Shown here piece after piece: positions 35,001-46,463 of a stretch of DNA of 64,000 nucleotides. The DNA lies in assembly GCA_015039365.1 (NCBI GenBank), contig WION01000003.1:1302001-1366000 (forward strand), in the 5' to 3' direction. The notes below the pieces were generated by a model that saw only the letters and a program-made list of their open reading frames with translations, had not been told where the DNA came from and searched no databases. How positions within the stretch are numbered: position 1 is the first letter of the stretch; each line of letters begins with the position of its first letter. A program made the translations under genes and the position numbers. The DNA is from Amanita rubescens. Lineage: Eukaryota > Basidiomycota > Agaricomycetes > Agaricales > Amanitaceae.

Positions 35001-37729
35001 GATGGGAATCCTAGGCTGAGAACAGACGACTTCTTCTGCGCTGAGCCTGGCGCAGAAGTGGACGTCTGCTGACGTTCTCTGGGAGGTGAACTAGTAGTTT
35101 TCCGGTTCGACGGCGTTTGCACCCCACTACTGGAGAAAGTAGGGGATGAGGACATTATGAATGAGGGCGGGACCTGCATGGATTGAGAAGAGGAACGGCG
35201 GAAGAAAGGTATGGAGGACGGCGTCAATCTTTTGGACTGATTACGATGAATGGGGGATGCTGGGCTGAGTGGGCCTGAGTGAGGGGCAGCTAAGCCAGAT
35301 GTGGTATTATAAGTACTCGCGCTGGATGCTGTACTACTACGACTGGGTATCATTATTGCATCGGGTGTCTTGGACGGGTACATCTTCAGGGTCGGATTTT
35401 GAATCGATTGAGCAGAAGACAGAGAAGCTAATGACCCCTCTGAATCCATGGCACCAGGTTGCTCAGGGGACCAAGGACGTCTTTGACCAGGAGAGTGCCC
35501 ACCTCGATCTTTGGAACTACTCTTGGGACGAGATCCGAACGCAACAGACCGCGGGCTCAAGGGAAATGGGGTTTTTGAGGTGGAAGCGGGAGAACCGGAC
35601 AATTTAAGATTTAGTGCACTGAAGCTCCATTTCTTTGACGGTGTCTTGGGCACCGAGGGTGACGACTCGGGAGCAGAATGTGCGCTTGTTGGGCCAGATA
35701 AAAGGTGCTGACTTTGTCGACGCGACTGTGACGAACTGGCATTGGCTTGAGGATTCCGAGCGACCAGGGCATCTGGTACTGATGGGGAATTTTCTTTGCC
35801 CATGGCGCCAAACTGCGCACCAGGATCTTCAGACGTGGGTGCTAATGTTTGACTGGGCAAGGCAGATTGCGGAGAACGGTAGTTAGACAAGTCTTTGGGT
35901 AAAGGTGGAACCGGTGGCACTGCATCATCATCCCCAAAATCGCCGTTGGTAACCGACATGTTGCGTTCTTTGATCGATGACGTCTCACTGAAATGCACGC
36001 TATCACTCCCCGTACTATCTCTTCTCACCTTGCCTGTAGAGTATCTTCCCGAGTTTGCCGACATTGAGGTCAAGCTGGTTGAGACAGATACCGAGGCTGA
36101 ATCGCGAGAGCTGGTAGTGGGTGTGCTTGCATAGTTGGTCGAGGAAGTGGATCCACGTTTTGGCGTGAAGCTTGAGCGTGTTGCAGATGAAAGCATCTTC
36201 TTGGGGCTTTTCTCGTAGGCGGCAGAGGTTGAATGTTGATCATCACTACTCGCCACGTTGGTGTGGTAATCAGGGACGCTGCCTTTTTGCACGCCACCAC
36301 TGGCCAATCGCAAAGAGTCCCGATCTTTGTCCCGGACATTTCCACTCTCCTTGGTACCCCGTCTGGTTTTTGAATGCTCAACCGAATGCATTCCCTCCCA
36401 CTGCCCTGCTGTTTTGCCAGCGGGTGTTGGGGGTCGGCTGGAATTCGAATGTCGACCCAGACTGCTAAAGCTAGCGCGGGCGCGGGCGGTCTTGCCGCTC
36501 AAACCATCCAATTTCCGCAATGCCTCCGCCGTTGCTTCATCATCGAGTTCCGACCAGCCTTCTTGCGGACCTCGGAGGACGGAATGTGCCACGGCAGAGT
36601 GACTGCTACTTTTTGTGACGGCGTCCGGCGAGGGATATGGTTGCGAAATCGTCGCAGACTGTGCCGGCGTTGAGTGAGCAAAGTCATTAGAGAGACCACG
36701 GCGCGGGACATGACTTTCATTAAAGCTTGCAGTCATGGATCCCGCTGATACTTGCCTGGCGTGTCTGTCAACGGCCCTAGGAGACGTAACAGAAACCTTT
36801 GCGGAAGTCGGGGGAGACAAGCCCGCACTGCTTCTTTTGCGGTCTTTGGTCCTGGAATCGCGACTGCTGTTGCTTGTCGATATGCTCATGTTAAGGCTAC
36901 GATGTTTCCGTCCGAGGCTCGTGTCATCGTCCTTGGACGATGGATGCTTCGATACCAACATGCCAAACTGGTCGATTTCAAACTCCTCTGAGCTACGCTT
37001 TTTCGCTCTCCGAGCGGAAGAAGTATAGGCGCTGGGAGGTGATGTGAGAGAATGGTCAAGATTCAATGGTTCGTCCGAAGGAAGGAAAGCATTCGAGGTG
37101 TGATCTGCAGGCAAGTCCGGTAAATGACGCGGGTATAGAATTTCTTCGCCACCGCTCTCCTCCGCCCCGGAAGGCTTTGAACGGAGCTAGAGGATTGTGA
37201 TCAGGAACTCAGCATTCAAGGGCGAGAGGGGAAGCGACCGACCTCTTCTTGATCAGACAACTCGCCATCTACTGCTTCTATGGTCCAGGGACTGTCAGGC
37301 ACGTCGGGATCTTGATTCCTGGAGAAAGAGATATCAAGAGCGTCGTGGTGGTCCTCGTGGTGATCGTCCTTTGCCCATCTGGGGGTTGTGAGTTCGCCGA
37401 CACCAACGAGAGCGCGTCGATCGATAGAAGCGGGGTTTCTGGCGGGGGTGAGTGGATCGGAAAGCGGGGAAGGGGAGTTGGCTGGGAGAGGAGGGAGAGG
37501 AGGGAGAGGGGATAGGGAGGGGGACTGGAGACCAAAGTAGTAAGGATCAAGAGAAGAAAATGGTGAAGGAGAATGAGGCAAGGCATAGTCTACATCATCT
37601 ACGCGAAGAGTGGGCTTGGATGGGGTGAGCTGGGTCTAAGTAAGTAAGGATAATATGACATACTTGGTATTGATCTGGGATGAGAAGGGTAGTAGGGGGA
37701 TCTTTCTTCCTATTGTCTGAAGTTAGCAT
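32029..37729 (-). CDS. Large DYRK-family protein kinase, Pom1-like
   Basis: Ten exons (37664-37729, 37243-37635, 34805-37186, 34462-34758, 33716-34427, 33299-33648, 33024-33251, 32896-32974, 32612-32845, 32029-32564) encode about 1758 residues. The first ~1280 residues are Ser/Pro/Thr-rich and disordered. A DYRK-homology stretch ([16 protein letters not shown]) precedes the kinase domain (about 1346-1650): glycine loop [31 protein letters not shown], activation loop [15 protein letters not shown] with the autophosphorylated second tyrosine, and [12 protein letters not shown] KLFFETNG leading to [13 protein letters not shown] [11 protein letters not shown]. Dual-specificity DYRKs set cell polarity and size in fungi (Pom1). 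Intron 9 (32565-32611) is GC-AG. Introns 1 (28 bp) and 4 (34 bp) are far shorter than the local norm, so the N-terminus and the 34.4-kb junction are less certain. Confidence 0.78.
37461..37530 (+). other. Purine tract with many G-runs inside the kinase gene
   Basis: The plus strand is almost pure A/G here with repeated GGGAG/GGAGAGG units and several runs of three to five G. On the coding (minus) strand it encodes a proline ladder, [12 protein letters not shown], near residue 65 of the DYRK protein. It could fold as a G-quadruplex or triplex on the non-template strand. This is inferred from composition only. Confidence 0.35.
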
Positions 37730-37816
37730 TATTGTAGAAAGAGACGGAGGAGAGAACACTTGCATGAAAGAATGAGGGCAAGAGCCGGTTTGTTCGTGTT
37801 TGCTCAGTGGCATGGA

Positions 37817-38546
37817 ATGCCGTCCACCGACCCGTCCGCCGTCCGTCTGTCGATGTATCCCCTCCCTGCCACCGCCCAACCACAGCGTGTAAAGCGTAGA
37901 CAGGTCAAGAATGCCTGCACAAACTGCCAGAAAGCTTGCAAGAAGTGCGACGATGCTAGACCTTGTCTCCGTTGCGTCAAGTACGGCATGCAGGAAGCCT
38001 GCGTGAGTTCTCAGAGGAAAGAAAGGAAGAAAGGCGTAAAACGAGGGCCGTACAAGAAGCGCGAGTCCAAAGGTTCGCCAGAATTCCCCTTTTTCTGAGT
38101 TACTTTACTTATTCTCTTCTAAAGACCGTCTCGCCCCCCACGACGCTTCAACCCACCACCCGACGCCCCTTCCTCAGCCCGTTCCTCCTCTCCACCCACC
38201 ATACATGTCACTTGGCCTACCTCATCCTTATTATCCCTCCCACCCTTTATCAAAGACAACCGATCCTCCGCCACTATACCCTCCCTACCTCTTTGCTCAG
38301 CTTCATCCTTCTCCCATCCCACAGGACCCTGTCTCCACAACATATCCGCCTCCCGCTCCATATTACTCTGCCGCCTTGTTGGCTCAGTTTTCTCCTTCCA
38401 TTTATGCCCAGTACCCTCTGCAACGCCCGGATGCCCAATTACTTCATCCAAACGTCCACTACACCCTCTATGGTCATCACGCATGTGCACGCCAAGCAGA
38501 GGAGTCGGGGAGAAGTGACATTGATCATAGCGAAAGCTCCCATTGA
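37817..38546 (+). CDS. Zn(II)2Cys6 transcription factor, small
   Basis: Two exons (37817-38072, 38125-38546) give 225 residues. Residues 25-80 form a fungal binuclear zinc cluster: CTNCQKACKKCDDARPC-LRC, with the six cysteines at C-x2-C-x6-C-x5-C-x2-C plus a later cysteine, followed by the basic linker RKERKKGVKRGPYKKRESK. The rest is Pro/Tyr/His-rich (PYYPSHPLSK, YPPPAPYYSA) and looks like an activation or interaction region; no middle homology domain is present. Target genes cannot be inferred. In-frame ATGs at 37760 and 37808 could extend the N-terminus; 37817 was chosen because it leads cleanly into the basic region. It shares an 87-bp divergent spacer with the DYRK gene. Confidence 0.8.
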
Positions 38547-38765
38547 TCAGCCCAAGCGGCCATCGGGCATGCTCGTTCTATTCATCATCTACTTGAGCTA
38601 GCGTAATAAGGACTTACCACTCGATCCGCATTACTATTCTACTGATTGTTATCTGCACTGCGTTCCTCCTTGTATATTTCTACACGATATTTAGCATGCA
38701 TCCTCATCACTTTTATATTGCCCCTATCATGTGTGACTGTGTGACGACATCGTTACTTGTTATTA

Positions 38766-39985
38766 ATGAGCCTATCGCCAGAGGCTGATGTCGAGCAGAC
38801 ATTCGACAATAGTCCAGACGACACCACGTTGGACAGAGAGCGTGTCCTGTGGGAAGCTTTCAGAGACGAACATTTCGAAGGTAACCGTTCCATAGCTCTG
38901 GCTTTTCCCCATTATTAACACCCATCCCCAGCTGTCGAGCAGTTGCCTTTGACTATTCACAGACAGTATTCTCTTTTACGCGAACTGGATGATAGAACTA
39001 AATGTATGCGACTCATTTCCACCGTTTGTCATTTCTGGAACATCTATGGTTCAGGTCATTTGGATCAGTTGCGACCATTGTTGAAAGGATACATCGACAA
39101 GCGGCTAAGCCATGAAACGGTCCTCCATGACGACTTGACCAGACCTCAATCTCATAAGCAAAGTAACAGAGTATTGTTATCCCGCATCGTCCGCCTGTCA
39201 GATGATCTCGTACGTGCTTCTGAAGAAAAGGTCAACATAGCACTGGCCGTCAATAATTCTGTAATGAATTTTCATTTCCTTTCTATTAATATTGTTGATT
39301 GTATCGAAGGTGGAGCGACATATGCGTTTGCTGGATCACGCTATTCAAGAGGCACAGTTATCTCTCGGCGCTCGCCAGGGTACAAACACGCCATCCATCC
39401 ATCTCCCTGATCTCGTTGTTCCTCGTTGGTCTCGTACAACTCGAAGCTCGCTAAGCCCTCTAGGCAATTTTGATGATGGTGCGAACGATCTTTCGGGAGT
39501 TCCAACGTTAGATGCAATGAACGTTCTGGTAGAAAAGGTCTCATCGGACGTATCTTCGCAGCTACAGACCACTAGGAACAGGAAATCACGCGGAAAGCAA
39601 TGGAACTCGGGCTCTACAGGTAATCAAACTGTGCAGCTGACTTTCCGCGGCGTCGCTGCAGGTCCTCCCTTTGCCCTTAATCCAGAAGATTTTGTTGTCG
39701 ACACATCGGAGCGTCTCTATTGTTATTGCCAAGAGGTCTCATTCGGCGAGGTTCGTAACGTCCAATTCCTTACTTATACAACGTGGAAAATTTCTGAATA
39801 GATGATTGCATGTGACAATCCAAAATGTGAACGCGAATGGGTACGCAATTCTGTCCTAAATGCATCAACAATATTCCTCAGACTAGATTTAGTTCCATCT
39901 TGTTTGCGTTGGTTTAGAAGAGCCTCCAAGGGGTAAATGGTTTTGTGAAGAATGTTCCGCCAAGAGGAAAAGTAGGAAGAAATAA
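38766..39985 (+). CDS. ING-family PHD-finger chromatin protein
   Basis: Six exons (38766-38880, 38932-39003, 39055-39260, 39310-39750, 39802-39840, 39893-39985) give 321 residues. ING proteins are subunits of histone acetyltransferase or deacetylase complexes and read H3K4 methylation. The N-terminal half is the helical ING domain ([20 protein letters not shown], then [21 protein letters not shown] and [13 protein letters not shown]). The C-terminus has the ING-specific [39 protein letters not shown] and [14 protein letters not shown], with C4HC3 ligands and the tryptophan expected for H3K4me binding. The finger is split over three exons. The yeast paralogues Yng1, Yng2 and Pho23 cannot be distinguished. 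It ends 35 bp from the convergent NUF2 gene. Confidence 0.9.
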
Positions 39986-40020
39986 ACCTTGTGTGGCGCC
40001 GGTTACGGTAATACAAGAAC

Positions 40021-41752
40021 TCAGTCAGCCACAACTTTCATGTTCAGCTTGTTCGCAAGTGTTTCCATGTAAATGTCTGATCATACCATATCGTCGTCAA
40101 AAACCCAATATCTCGGTGTTATACTTACCTGCTTCGTGCCGTAGTTTCCAATATTCTGCAAAGAGTTCATTCAGCTCTACTTCGCTCTTTTTAAGGTGTT
40201 CCAGCATCTTGAGAGATTTGGATCAACTAATGACCCTGCATGAATAGCAAACGGTCACCTTTGCCTCAATGTTGTCCGCTTCTCTCCTCAGCTCCTCCAA
40301 TTGTTTATCATTGTCCCTCCGCTCAATGACCATTTCGTCATACTCACGCTGCAACCTCTCATTGGTCCGCTGATTAGCCAGTTTCTTGTCTTCTGCATGC
40401 TTCTGAGCTCGCTCGATTTTCTCGTGGGCATTCGTCAATTGCTTCTCCACACGCTAAAGATTTTGTTAGTATCAATTACGGCTCGCTTGTAACCCTCTCA
40501 CCTCTTGCCTTAGCCTTAACTCATTCCTCTCAATGGTCTTGTCATCAAGTTGGTCATGAAGCTCGGCCCCCTCTTTGCCAGACACTTCTAATAATCGCAC
40601 TTCTTTTTCAATGGATTGAAGCTGCTCGAAACAGCTTCGAATATCCTATGGAATCCGTTCGCTGAAGTAATATACCAGAGGGAGGCACTCACCTTCTCGA
40701 TGACATGAACCGCGTTTACCTTGGCCTGGAGATCGCGGACTTTTGATTCGTGCATAGTCACTATCTTTTTCTCTTCCAAAGCAGTGGCCGCCATCGTTGA
40801 TATGGTTCGCTTTATGCGTTCCGGTGACTGCACCACACGAGACCGCGTGTGACTGATTGCATCTGAAATGCTGGTCATCTCACCATGGAGCGCCTCCTTA
40901 GGTGCAGGTCAGTTAATTTACTTGAATTAACGATCATCAGACTCGCCCGACGTTTGATGAGAGCATTTTTCTCAGATTTGAGCTTTTCAACCTCCTGGAC
41001 TGCCGCCGTCTGAAACTCCTTCGTGGCAAACATCTTGGCACGAAGAGCATTGTTTTCGCTTCTCAGCTTCTCACAAATAGGTTCGTCCTCTGCAATTTTC
41101 GCCCTAGTCACTTATCACTAAGTGAAGACCGTTTCATGCCAGGGACCTACTTCAATTCATCCAACTTCTGTCTCACTTCCAGCAATTGCTCGTAAACAAG
41201 CTTTTTATCGACCAAAAGAGCATCAGAGCGCCCTCTGAGTTCAAGCACGAAAGGACTGCAGTACTGTTCTGTAAATTTGACAAAATTGATAAACCCAGAT
41301 AGCAAATTCAAAGTACGTTCGCGTTCTGGGCTGAAGATATCCTTTGAACTGAAACTTTCGATCCTTGCTGCCTTGGCGAAGCGAGAGCTATAGCTGTGTC
41401 AGTTTGACAAGTTGTACATGGATTGAGCCCCGTTACAGATGAAGCAGGAGGATATTGCTGTTCAGAGCAGTTGCGTACAAATCCTAAAGAAAGGGCATAA
41501 ATTCGCAGCAGCGGATACGTGAATATTTATTACCTTCTCCTCTAACTGTGACGAATCCAAAAGCTCTTGGACCGGTCCCTTCAATAGATTGTGATCCAAC
41601 TGTGCCGCCTGCCGAAGGCAGGCACAATAGAGCGCCTCCACAAAATCTTGAGTTGGGCGAGAAAGTTGCTCCTGACTCACAGCAATCCCCCAGGCATCGA
41701 GCGAAGCAATGACATCAACAACTGTCATCGGCGGATAGATTCCCTTTGCCAT
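40021..41752 (-). CDS. NUF2: Kinetochore Ndc80-complex subunit Nuf2
   Basis: Nine exons (41534-41752, 41437-41483, 41151-41393, 40947-41103, 40693-40896, 40502-40645, 40259-40453, 40129-40207, 40021-40076) encode 447 residues. Nuf2 pairs with Ndc80 to bind microtubules at the kinetochore. The first ~140 residues form the calponin-homology-like domain opening YPPMTVVDVIASLDAWGI, with SGFINFVKF before the coiled coil. The remainder is continuous coiled coil (EKQLTNAHEKIERAQKHAED and others), matching Nuf2 in order and length. Intron 4 (40897-40946) starts with GCGAGT, giving RR/EALHGEM; an alternative GT donor 15 bp downstream would add five residues. The shared spacer with the RecQ gene is 91 bp and carries E-box and MCB-like motifs. 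Confidence 0.9.
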
Positions 41753-41788
41753 GTTGATCGAGTGTTAAGTGCAAAAGTGAAGTCACGA

Positions 41789-41805
41789 TCACGTGACAGA
41801 CGCGT
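41789..41805. promoter_or_regulatory. Composite motif TCACGTG-N3-GACGCGT in the NUF2/RecQ spacer
   Basis: TCACGTG (41789-41795) is followed after ACA by GACGCGT (41799-41805). It sits 36 bp from the NUF2 start and 38 bp from the RecQ helicase start, almost exactly central. GTCAC at 41782 and GTGAC at 41821 flank it. ACGCGT is the MCB core bound by MBF in ascomycetes, and both flanking genes act in S/M phase. The function is inferred. Confidence 0.45.
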
Positions 41806-41843
41806 TTCATTCAAGACAACGTGACAAAATCCGCGATTCGCTC

Positions 41844-44800
41844 ATGTCAAGTCTACCCCAGAATAATTTGCAAGAAGTCCTCAGGCGCAAGGCATTAAAC
41901 TCTCAGACATGTCAAGTCCAGCATGTTAGTACGCCTGTTATCTCGAACTCTGAAAGAAAGGTAAGATACGGCCTGCAAAGATGCCAAGCACTGTGTTAAC
42001 TTTGATGGAAGTCCAAATTCAGGCCCGCGACTGTAACATCAGGTTAGCGAGCCATTCCCTGACGTGATGGATCTTTTCTGATACTCGTTAGGCAATTCAT
42101 ATACTCAAGCACTGCCTACGTTTGCTACAGCAGGCTTCAAGGACCCGGAGACTGTTAGCATCAACTCTGCCCACAGCGGAACCACCAGCAGATCTATTCC
42201 ATCTACACCTCTGAGTGGCACAAGCAAACGACCTTCCCCGGATTACTTTGTAAATTCTGATACGTCGCCCCAGTCTCCCAAACGGCTTAAAAAAGACAAC
42301 AAAGAGAACGTCGGTGCCTCAGGCTCTAGTACCTACCATCCTGTAACAAGAGGAACTATCGCTAAGCATCTTCCGAACATTCATTCAGGGAGTGAAGATT
42401 GCAGCGATGAACAAAGCTGGACAAATCCTCCAAATTTGGAGCGGAATCCATTTGCTCGGTTGACTGAAAAGTCGGCTTCAGTATATCGTTCCGCAAAGAA
42501 TGAAAGTGTTACAAAAGACACAGACCTCGTAGGAGTACGTGACCTTTCGGATTGATTGGAACTAAATTGATATACCCGAATCGAATAACAGAAATCCGTT
42601 GAAACACTACATAAGTTGTTCCGTCATGATCAAGAGTTGCAGTCATCAGTGACGGACATAATACTGAGATTCTACAACACAACGTCGAACGACGTGGACA
42701 TTACAGTCCTTGAGCGTATCAGGTATGTATAAACATATCTTATCGGTGACAAAGCCTTTTTATCATGTTAAAGGCATGTTTTAACGGACCGCATGAGTGC
42801 TATCACAGAAGTGTTGGATTCGAGAAACAGTGTCAGCTTAATCGGTTCTCGTGTCGTTCGAACCGAGTCCCGCGAGGACAGTGCGTCGTTGAGCGAGAAG
42901 TCTGCCCATCCAAGTCAAGCACATATCGAACCCTACGGTGTGGAACCGGAACTCTGTACGGTCCCCAGCGGAGAACGGTCTTCAGGTCCTCTAAATGAAG
43001 CTGCCGACGAACTTTCCATCGAAAGTAACCATGAGCTTGGAACCCATACGCTCCAGATGAGCACCAGTTTTCAAGAGGCTTCCTATTATGCAGAAGCTAA
43101 GCGTAAATTGGAGCAAGTTTTCAAGCTATCTACTTTCCGAGAAAACCAATTGGAAGCCATCATCAGCACGTTGGAAGGGCGAGATGTGCTGATTCTTATG
43201 CCCACTGGTGGCGGAAAGAGCCTATGTTATCAACTACCTGCTGTTTGCGACGGTGGCAAGACGCAAGGAGTCACGGTTGTTATCTCGCCTCTGTTAGCTC
43301 TTATGAATGATCAAGTTGATTCCTTAAAGCACAAAGGGATCAATGTTGTTCTCTGGAGTTCAGAGACGACAAATAATGATATGAAGATCCGTCTGTGCTC
43401 AGATATGTCCAAGCCACGCCTGCTGTATATAACACCAGAAAAGTTGAGAGGAAGTGGCGTTACTCGGAGTGTCCTTTCACATCTGCACCGCACGAACAGC
43501 CTGGCTCGTTTCGTGGTTGATGAAGCTCACGTCATATCAACCTGGGGACAAGATTTTCGGGATGCTGTAGGTGTAACAATTTGCAATATCATAGTTTGTT
43601 AAAGCACACTCCTAGTATCGCGACTTGGACTCTCTTCGCGCTGATTATCCAAACGTTCCAGTAATGGCATTGACAGCAACTGCTAATCAGGTTATGATCG
43701 ATGATATCACGAAGCGTTTGCAGCTGAAGGACTATGTTTTCCTCAAATCATCATTTAACCGTAAGAATCTGAGCTATGCCATTACTAACAAGAAGCCGAA
43801 AACAATCATATTGGACATCATCAAGTTCATCAAGGAAAAGCATACAAACAAGACTGGTATCGTATACTGTCTAGCCCGGAAAACTTGCGAGAAGGTTGCC
43901 ATAAAACTACGAGAGGGTGGTTTAATTGCAAGACACTATCATGCGGGAATGTCCTCTGATGATAAGGATACTGCACTAAATGAGTGGAGGAGTGGACGAT
44001 GCAATATAATCGTAGCTACGGTACGCTTTTAAAGTTTTACATTAGAAACTGCTAATTACGTTTTTGCAGATTGCATTTGGGATGGGAATTGACAAGCCAG
44101 ATGGTAACCATTGACCCTTTCCGTGGATATGCACAGATACTTATCAACGAATCAGTGCGCTTTGTGATCCATCATGATTTGCCCAAGTCTCTGGACGGGT
44201 AAGCACGATCAACAGGTGATTGACACACAGGCTGAAATGAAGTCAAGGTACTACCAGGAAACGGGTCGTGCGGGGCGTGATGGAAAACCCGCTGACTGTT
44301 TGCTTTGTACGTTCTGCGCGCCCAAAGTTCATCATCTTTGTTCACTTGTGAAGATTATTCGATTTCCGATTTTTATTCCCTTAGAAGCATGATAGAAAGA
44401 GGACAGGATGGACAACGCCCAATGCAGGACGCTATCGATCGCCAGGTTGGCGAAGTGCGCAAGGTTGTAACCTACTGCATGAACTTGTCAGACTGTCGAC
44501 GAGCCCAACTACTGCAACATTTCGGCGAGAAATTTGACAAGGCAGATTGCAAATCCAAATGCGATAATTGTAACTATGATGGTGAGCTGGAAAAGAAGAA
44601 TGTGACCCCCATTGCGGCGAATGCAATCCAAATCTTCCGTACTCTTCGCCAGAATAACGAAAACGTAACTTTGGATGGCTGCAGAGGCATCCTAGCAGGC
44701 TCCAGAGCTGCCGACATCCTCCACCGAGGCTTTGACAAACTGCCGGCTCACGGTTCAGCGCATGATGTCCCCAAAGGGTTGATTGAGTTGACGCTGCAAC

Positions 44801-45546
44801 GTTTACTCTCGCTCGATGTTCTCAGGTCCTTCAGCGTTGTGCACGCGGGTGGTTGGCACACTAGTTACATTAAGGTCGGTCTGTCCGTCTTTACACAAGT
44901 AAAGAGCTTCTGTTGCTACTAAATCTTAGCCAGGACCAAGTGCGGAAGACCTATTATCGAATAAGTTACAGATTGTGATCGACTGGCGCCCGCAGGGAAC
45001 AAAACCCCCAAAGATCAATAAGCAGACGCGTTCTCTCCCAAGCTATGACAAGGTGTACGAGGAAGAGGATAGGAGTATACAAGTCAGCGGAGATGAGGCT
45101 ATTGGCAGTTTTCTGGACAATCCTGAAGATGATGAGATTGAAGTCGACGATTGCCATGAGGTGGATAACCGCCCTGATCCCACTTTGATCTATTCTCAAC
45201 TCTGTCGCTTTCGAACAACAGTAAGTACGGCTAGAATCGACTTTTCATTTGATTATAAGTATGGTCCAGCTAGCGAAAACGAGAAATGTCGACGATGAGG
45301 AGATATTGGACGACGAAATTCTGCAGATGCTTAGTGTTGCTTGCCCGACAGGTATGCTCGATAATACGTCAAAAATTTGAAGGTTAATGACTTTGGTCAG
45401 ATGCGGCGTATTTCAGAGAAATAATGAAGAACTCGCTTATTGACCGGTACACTGATAATGTCCAACTTGCCCAATTTGTGGACTCAAAATTCAATCAATA
45501 TGGTATTGAATTTCTCAAGCTCATCAAAAGCACCACCGGAAAGTAG
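41844..45546 (+). CDS. SGS1: RecQ DNA helicase, Sgs1/BLM type
   Basis: Thirteen exons (41844-41960, 42012-42042, 42092-42534, 42592-42722, 42774-43566, 43616-44020, 44070-44103, 44156-44198, 44248-44306, 44354-44874, 44930-45220, 45270-45351, 45401-45546) encode 1031 residues. Sgs1/BLM unwinds recombination intermediates with Top3-Rmi1. A disordered Ser-rich N-terminal third precedes the helicase core: motif 0 FRENQLEAI, Walker A PTGGGKS (K389), DEAH at 490-493, LTATAN, FGMGIDKPDVRFV and YYQETGRAGRDG. The RQC zinc site is CRRAQLLQHFGE through KSKCDNC. A degenerate HRDC-like region (YSQLCRFRTTLAKTRNV to YGIEFLKLI) closes the protein. The aromatic-rich loop reads HVISTWGQDFR instead of the common HCVSQWGHDFR. 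The exon 2 boundary was fixed by frame. Confidence 0.9.
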
Positions 45547-45727
45547 AGGAGTACAAGGTCATCTATCTGGCGTATCAGTTTGGATAACCACTATTGTCTA
45601 CCTGTGCGATATGGAAGAGAAATTACGTTGCTTCACACGCATAGTAGCATCAATAGATCCATTATCCCAGTGTTCTACGTTAATCTCACTTCACCTTTCC
45701 TTTCTAATTTAGGTCTTCAATTAACCA
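45547..45727. other. Left part of the RecQ-DDX41 intergenic region
   Basis: This is 3' flanking sequence of the RecQ helicase gene up to the target duplication of the inverted-repeat element. I see no gene in it. Together with 46567-46763 it shows that the original convergent spacer was about 390 bp. Confidence 0.5.
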
Positions 45728-45736
45728 TGTGATGCC
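45728..45736. repeat. Target site duplication, left copy (TGTGATGCC)
   Basis: The nine bases directly outside the left inverted repeat are identical to 46558-46566 outside the right one. Because the element starts CAG and the right flank continues CAGC, up to 12 bp match, but 9 bp gives symmetric element ends. Confidence 0.8.
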
Positions 45737-45830
45737 CAGACTCCTACCCAGTCCCTCGGTGCTGCGCTTGACGAGCTTAAGTAAGCGTTAACGCACCGGA
45801 GGGACTGGCTTTTAACACATGTAAACAAAA
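45737..45830 (+). repeat. Left 94-bp terminal inverted repeat
   Basis: It begins CAGACTCCTACCC and ends ATGTAAACAAAA. Inside is a hairpin: CCAGTCCCTC (45748-45757) pairs perfectly with GAGGGACTGG (45799-45808), and inner CGCTT pairs with AAGCG, leaving a loop near GACGAGCTTAAGT. Such subterminal palindromes can be transposase binding sites or cruciforms; the role is inferred. Confidence 0.92.
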
Positions 45831-46025
45831 CGCTCGGCACGACGTGACGTGACCTCGTCGCTTAACTAATGCTGAAATATTCTTCCTCGACTTTAAGTAT
45901 CCTCTACATGCATTGTCAAAGGACTTGAGTAAATCACATATTGTTATTCCCCTACATTGCCTGGTTTTTGGGCTGGGGGGGCAAGATTGTCCTATATGTA
46001 ATACATTTGAATACATAATTTAATT

Positions 46026-46104
46026 GCCTCTGTGGCTGAGTGGTTAAACTCTCAATTATTTTTGTATGGTTGAGGGTTCAATTCCGGCACCAACCACATT
46101 TTTT
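46026..46104 (+). ncRNA. tRNA-like Pol III unit A inside the TIR element
   Basis: A perfect A box TGGCTGAGTGG (46033-46043), a B box GGTTCAATTCC (46075-46085) and a T6 terminator (46099-46104) occur in order at tRNA spacing. A CTCAA/TTGAG stem encloses the position of an anticodon loop. The 5' GCCTCTG has no complement at the 3' end, and the T-arm region pairs as TGGTTG/CAACCA instead, so a canonical cloverleaf does not form. It is a tRNA-derived or degenerate tRNA sequence rather than a working tRNA gene. Transcription is inferred. Confidence 0.55.
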
Positions 46105-46188
46105 CTATGAGACAGATAGCCACTATGTGCTATGCGTAGATGCAAATAAAATGCCACAGAGACTTATGGTGGCTAATGCTGAAGGCAT

Positions 46189-46270
46189 AAAAAGGTGAGC
46201 CTGCCCGGATTTGAACCCCAAGCCATGCAAAAACAGACCATCATAACAACCATTCAGCCAAACAGCCAAT
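46189..46270 (-). ncRNA. tRNA-like Pol III unit B inside the TIR element
   Basis: Read on the minus strand: A box TGGCTGAATGG (46260-46250), B box GGTTCAAATCC (46217-46207) and a T5 run (46193-46189). It resembles unit A over its length (shared TGGCTGA-TGGTT, TTTTTG-ATGG, GGGGTTCAA-TCCGG), so the two look like diverged copies. It converges on unit A, with the terminators 84 bp apart. The acceptor stem is not complete here either. Confidence 0.5.
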
Positions 46271-46463
46271 TGTAACTGTACATCACAGGTTTCATATATA
46301 GACGAATCTCACACTGACCAGCTTTAACTAGACGAGCATGGAAGCAACAACATTCCTAACCTCATCACAATTATACATCACTACTAAGCTGTATGGAGCG
46401 TACACGAATGCAAAGATAAGACAAATGAATGTGATCGACGTGTGACACTCGGCATTGCAGACC

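Noticed and set aside
46026..46104. Functional tRNA gene
   Set aside because: A and B boxes are perfect but the acceptor stem is not complementary and the loop between the anticodon stem arms is too long, so it is called tRNA-like only.
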